Shown here one piece after another: positions 7,558 through 9,837 of a stretch of DNA of 9,837 nt. Under the pieces are notes generated by a model, which saw only the letters and a list, made by a program, of their open reading frames with translations, ran no database searches and was not told the origin of the DNA. The position numbers and the translations under genes were made by a program. The stretch is from NCBI GenBank assembly GCA_900768805.1, contig CAAGEF010000088.1, positions 1 to 9,837 of the forward strand, given 5' to 3'. The DNA comes from Clostridia bacterium (GTDB taxonomy: Bacteria; Bacillota; Clostridia; TANB77; CAG-508). How positions within the stretch are numbered: position 1 is the first letter of the stretch; each line of letters begins with the position of its first letter.

Positions 7558-9524
7558 TATTTATTTTCTTTAATTTGTGTATCTTCTCTATTTAACTTAT
7601 CTTTTAATAAATTTTCTACAACTATTGAATTTGAGATTCCAAGTTCTATTTCCATTTGCTCAACATATTCATCTAATTGTTTTTTTAATTCTTCTGATAT
7701 TTTTGAATAATCTACTTTTTCTCCAGTTGATAAATAATACCATTCACTACCATTATAAAGATATTCAGAAGTAATAATTTTACCATTATTTATAACTACA
7801 GATGCCTTTCCATCAAAAATACTTTTGCCCATCGAAAATTCTTCTTCAATTCCTAAAATTTGAAGAATTGTAGATTTTATATCAATTTTACTTGTAGGAT
7901 ATTCTATTTTAATATTTTCTATTCCTGGAATTCTTAATCCACAAGCTATATTAGAAAATTCAAATTGCATTCTTGCATCATTATAGTTATTAGGATCTTC
8001 TCCTAAATATTTTATTAAATCTTCATCATACATAGTCATCCCATAATGATCACCAAAAACAACTAATACTGTATTATCATAAATTCCCTTTTCTTTCAAT
8101 TTATCTAATAAAATTCCAAAAGCATAATCTGCATAATTACAAGATTCTAAATAATATCCAAGTGGTTTTCCTTCTAAATCACCAACATCAATATTTACCT
8201 TTTTTTCTTTATCTATTATTCCACTAAGTTCAAATGGTTTATGTGATGATGCTGCGACTAAATCTATAAAAAATTTTCCACTATTTACATCTAATTCATC
8301 TATAACTTGTCTATATAAAAGTTCATCTGATAAATATGTTCTAATAAGTTCTGATTGATCTTTAAAATCATCTAAAAAGTATATTTTATCTATTGGGTAT
8401 TTACTAAAAACATTTTTTCTATTCCAAAAATAAGAATGATTTCCATGTGCATAAATATTTGTATATCCATTATTTTTTAAACTATTAAAAATATCATCAT
8501 AAGTATTTGAATAATATTTACTAAAAGCTTCTCCATTTTCCAAAGGATACATTGAAGTTATCATACTATGCTCTGAATCTGCTGTTGTCGTATAACTTGA
8601 TGAATGCATATTTGTAACTTGAATATTTTCAGCAAAAAATTTATTTAAATTTGGTGTTATTTCTTTTCCATTTATTGTTCGACCTATAACAAAATTTTGA
8701 ATAGACTCAAGTTGAACACTTATAACATTCATATCCTTAGCAATATCTTTATAATTAACATTCTCTGGATTAGTGGTATTTTGAAGGTTCTTAAACTGTT
8801 TATATGCCTCTATAGCTTTTTCATATGTAGGATAATCAACTGTCTGACTATTAGTAATTGCATTTAATATATCAACAGCATGATAACCGTAAATAGTTCC
8901 ATATCTTACAGAACTTTTTTTATTATATATAAAACCTGTTACAAGCTCCATCGATTCCGGTACAAATTTATAATTTGTACATAATATTATAATCCATATA
9001 AGCATAATAATTACTGGCTTAAATTCAAAATTTTTTCGGTTCTTTACTGATATTGTTCCTCTTATAAATAATAAAATAATTATAGGGAAATCTATAAAAT
9101 ACAATAATTGTCTTAATTTAAGTAAAGAAGGTATTGCTGCAATTATTTCATCTTTATATTGAAGATTTCCAGTTTGCATTACTGATAAAATATTAGATGC
9201 ATACTCAAAATATAACTCATCTGCAAATAGTACAATACTTACTACTAAATTTATAATAATCCCTAAGATAAATCTTGTTTTTGCTTTTCTAAACAGTAAT
9301 AGTGGTGAAAGTAAAATAATCACAAAAAATATAGTTTGTCTAATAGTCCAAAGCCAAATTTTTTCGCTATAAAACACAGTGTTCGCATAAAATACTATTG
9401 TTTTTAAAATCAACAGTATTCCAATAATTAATATATACCATCTTGAACTAAATAAATCTTCTATTTCAAAGTTTTTATACTTTTCTCTAAAATTTTGCCA
9501 CCATTCTTTGATTTTTATTTTCAT
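7557..9524 (-). CDS. LTA synthase family membrane enzyme (sulfatase-fold phosphoglycerol transferase)
   Basis: A 655-residue enzyme of the LtaS type, anchored by five N-terminal helices with its catalytic domain outside the cell. LtaS moves glycerol-phosphate from phosphatidylglycerol to a glycolipid or growing polymer. Membrane segments lie near 29-46, 59-79, 82-103, 141-156 and 168-183. The sulfatase-like domain starts near 265. Residues matching the S. aureus LtaS site (from memory) are all present: E273 in VQLES, nucleophile T314 in TTTADSEH, H360, W367 and R369 in FWNR, H428 in SSHKPF, and D492-H493 in FGDHYG. The C-terminal tail is charged and helical, ending with a family-like ELGISNSIVVENLL stretch. 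Total length is close to LtaS (about 646). GGAG at 9531-9534 supports the ATG at 9524; an in-frame ATG at 9536 would add MEIK but has no binding site. The true acceptor could be lipoteichoic acid, another glycolipid or a glucan; sequence alone does not decide, so no symbol is given. Confidence 0.9.
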   Translation of the reverse strand: MKIKIKEWWQNFREKYKNFEIEDLFSSRWYILIIGILLILKTIVFYANTVFYSEKIWLWTIRQTIFFVIILLSPLLLFRKAKTRFILGIIINLVVSIVLFADELYFEYASNILSVMQTGNLQYKDEIIAAIPSLLKLRQLLYFIDFPIIILLFIRGTISVKNRKNFEFKPVIIMLIWIIILCTNYKFVPESMELVTGFIYNKKSSVRYGTIYGYHAVDILNAITNSQTVDYPTYEKAIEAYKQFKNLQNTTNPENVNYKDIAKDMNVISVQLESIQNFVIGRTINGKEITPNLNKFFAENIQVTNMHSSSYTTTADSEHSMITSMYPLENGEAFSKYYSNTYDDIFNSLKNNGYTNIYAHGNHSYFWNRKNVFSKYPIDKIYFLDDFKDQSELIRTYLSDELLYRQVIDELDVNSGKFFIDLVAASSHKPFELSGIIDKEKKVNIDVGDLEGKPLGYYLESCNYADYAFGILLDKLKEKGIYDNTVLVVFGDHYGMTMYDEDLIKYLGEDPNNYNDARMQFEFSNIACGLRIPGIENIKIEYPTSKIDIKSTILQILGIEEEFSMGKSIFDGKASVVINNGKIITSEYLYNGSEWYYLSTGEKVDYSKISEELKKQLDEYVEQMEIELGISNSIVVENLLKDKLNREDTQIKENK

Positions 9525-9530
9525 CTTTAT

Positions 9531-9534
9531 CTCC
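9531..9534 (-). promoter_or_regulatory. Ribosome binding site deciding the ltaS-like start
   Basis: GGAG on the minus strand lies six bases before the ATG at 9524 and overlaps the alternative ATG at 9536. A start at 9536 would have only A/T-rich sequence before it and would lie about ten bases from the predicted transcription start. Confidence 0.7.
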
Positions 9535-9552
9535 ATTTTTTATAATACTTTA

Positions 9553-9581
9553 ATTATATATATTTTTTACTATTATTTCAA
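9553..9581 (-). promoter_or_regulatory. Sigma-A type promoter of the ltaS-like gene
   Basis: TTGAAA (9576-9581) and a perfect TATAAT (9553-9558) are 17 bases apart on the minus strand. Transcription should start near 9546, giving a leader of about 22 bases. This is a near-consensus vegetative promoter, suggesting constitutive expression independent of sporulation. Confidence 0.75.
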
Positions 9582-9837
9582 GTACAATTTTTGGATAGAT
9601 AGTATCAATTTTTCGTATTATTTTCTAAAAAATTTTATTAATTAAATCTAGCTAAATTATAGTTTGTATGGGTGAATGATAATAATTTTTAGATTAATTT
9701 TAGGTGTTATTTTCGTTTGACATAAGTTTAGTAAATATTCAAAGCCGTCAAATAAAGGATAGGTATGACTTTTTTCCATTCACTCCCAACTGCGAAGAAA
9801 CTGTAACAAAAGATGGGATTAATCTTCGAGGTCTTGG
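9582..9837. other. Right-edge region without a recognised gene; base composition changes near 9750
   Basis: Positions 9582-9700 are plain AT-rich upstream DNA. Further right are small inverted repeats: TTTGAC (9716-9721) with GTCAAA (9747-9752), and CGAAGA (9793-9798) with TCTTCG (9823-9828). From about 9750 to the edge G+C rises to roughly 38 percent (33 of 87 bases by hand count). On the minus strand two frames are open to the edge for about 29 codons (stop at 9748-9750) and 35 codons (stop at 9728-9730). I recognise neither product. This could be the tail of a gene, an RNA gene or a mobile element lying mostly outside the window. Confidence 0.4.

Noticed and set aside
7577..7774. 65-codon plus-strand open frame opposite the ltaS-like gene
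   Set aside because: It is antisense to the conserved C-terminal end of the LtaS-family protein and lacks a start signal.
9534..9536. Earlier ATG for the ltaS-like gene
   Set aside because: It has no ribosome binding site and lies about ten bases from the predicted transcription start; GGAG overlapping it serves the ATG at 9524.
9717..9722. TTGACA as a plus-strand -35 box at the right end
   Set aside because: No acceptable -10 element lies 16-18 bases downstream, and the hexamer is better explained as part of the TTTGAC/GTCAAA inverted repeat.
9835..9837. CCA at the minus-strand edge as the 3' end of a tRNA gene running in from the right
   Set aside because: Three bases are not evidence; no T-arm or acceptor stem can be seen inside the window.

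Overview
The window is very AT-rich, roughly a quarter G+C by eye. It carries three recognisable genes: a cyclic beta-1,2-glucan synthase, an SspF-type small acid-soluble spore protein and an LTA-synthase-family membrane enzyme. The spore protein and the LtaS-type enzyme point to an endospore-forming low-GC Firmicute, most likely a clostridium or relative. This is inferred from gene content and composition; no marker gene for taxonomy is present.

Layout. Positions 1-7161 (minus strand) hold one uninterrupted reading frame of 2387 codons that runs off the left edge. It is the N-terminal five-sixths or so of a cyclic beta-1,2-glucan synthase (NdvB/ChvB/Cgs type), with a GT84 glycosyltransferase, membrane segments, a GH189 cyclising domain and a GH94 phosphorylase domain. 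Positions 7162-7328 are a divergent intergenic region containing a perfect 13-bp hairpin just before the ribosome binding site of the plus-strand gene. Positions 7329-7505 (plus) encode the 58-residue SspF-like protein. Positions 7504-7557 form a long hairpin that serves as a terminator for both converging genes and overlaps both stop codons. Positions 7557-9524 (minus) encode a polytopic enzyme of the LTA synthase / phosphoglycerol transferase family, with a near-consensus housekeeping promoter at 9553-9581. From 9582 to the right edge no gene could be recognised, and the last ~88 bases are clearly richer in G+C than the rest.

How the genes may work together. Each gene appears to have its own transcription signals, so no operon joins them inside the window. 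Two cell-surface enzymes of matching chemistry lie close together on one strand: a synthase of cyclic beta-1,2-glucan and an LtaS-family phosphoglycerol transferase. In rhizobia an enzyme of this superfamily (CgmB) adds phosphoglycerol to cyclic beta-1,2-glucan, so a functional link is conceivable, but it is only a hypothesis. The glucan synthase also sits divergently next to a spore-protein gene, which leaves open whether the glucan is made during sporulation. No CRISPR array, insertion sequence, tRNA or rRNA was recognised.
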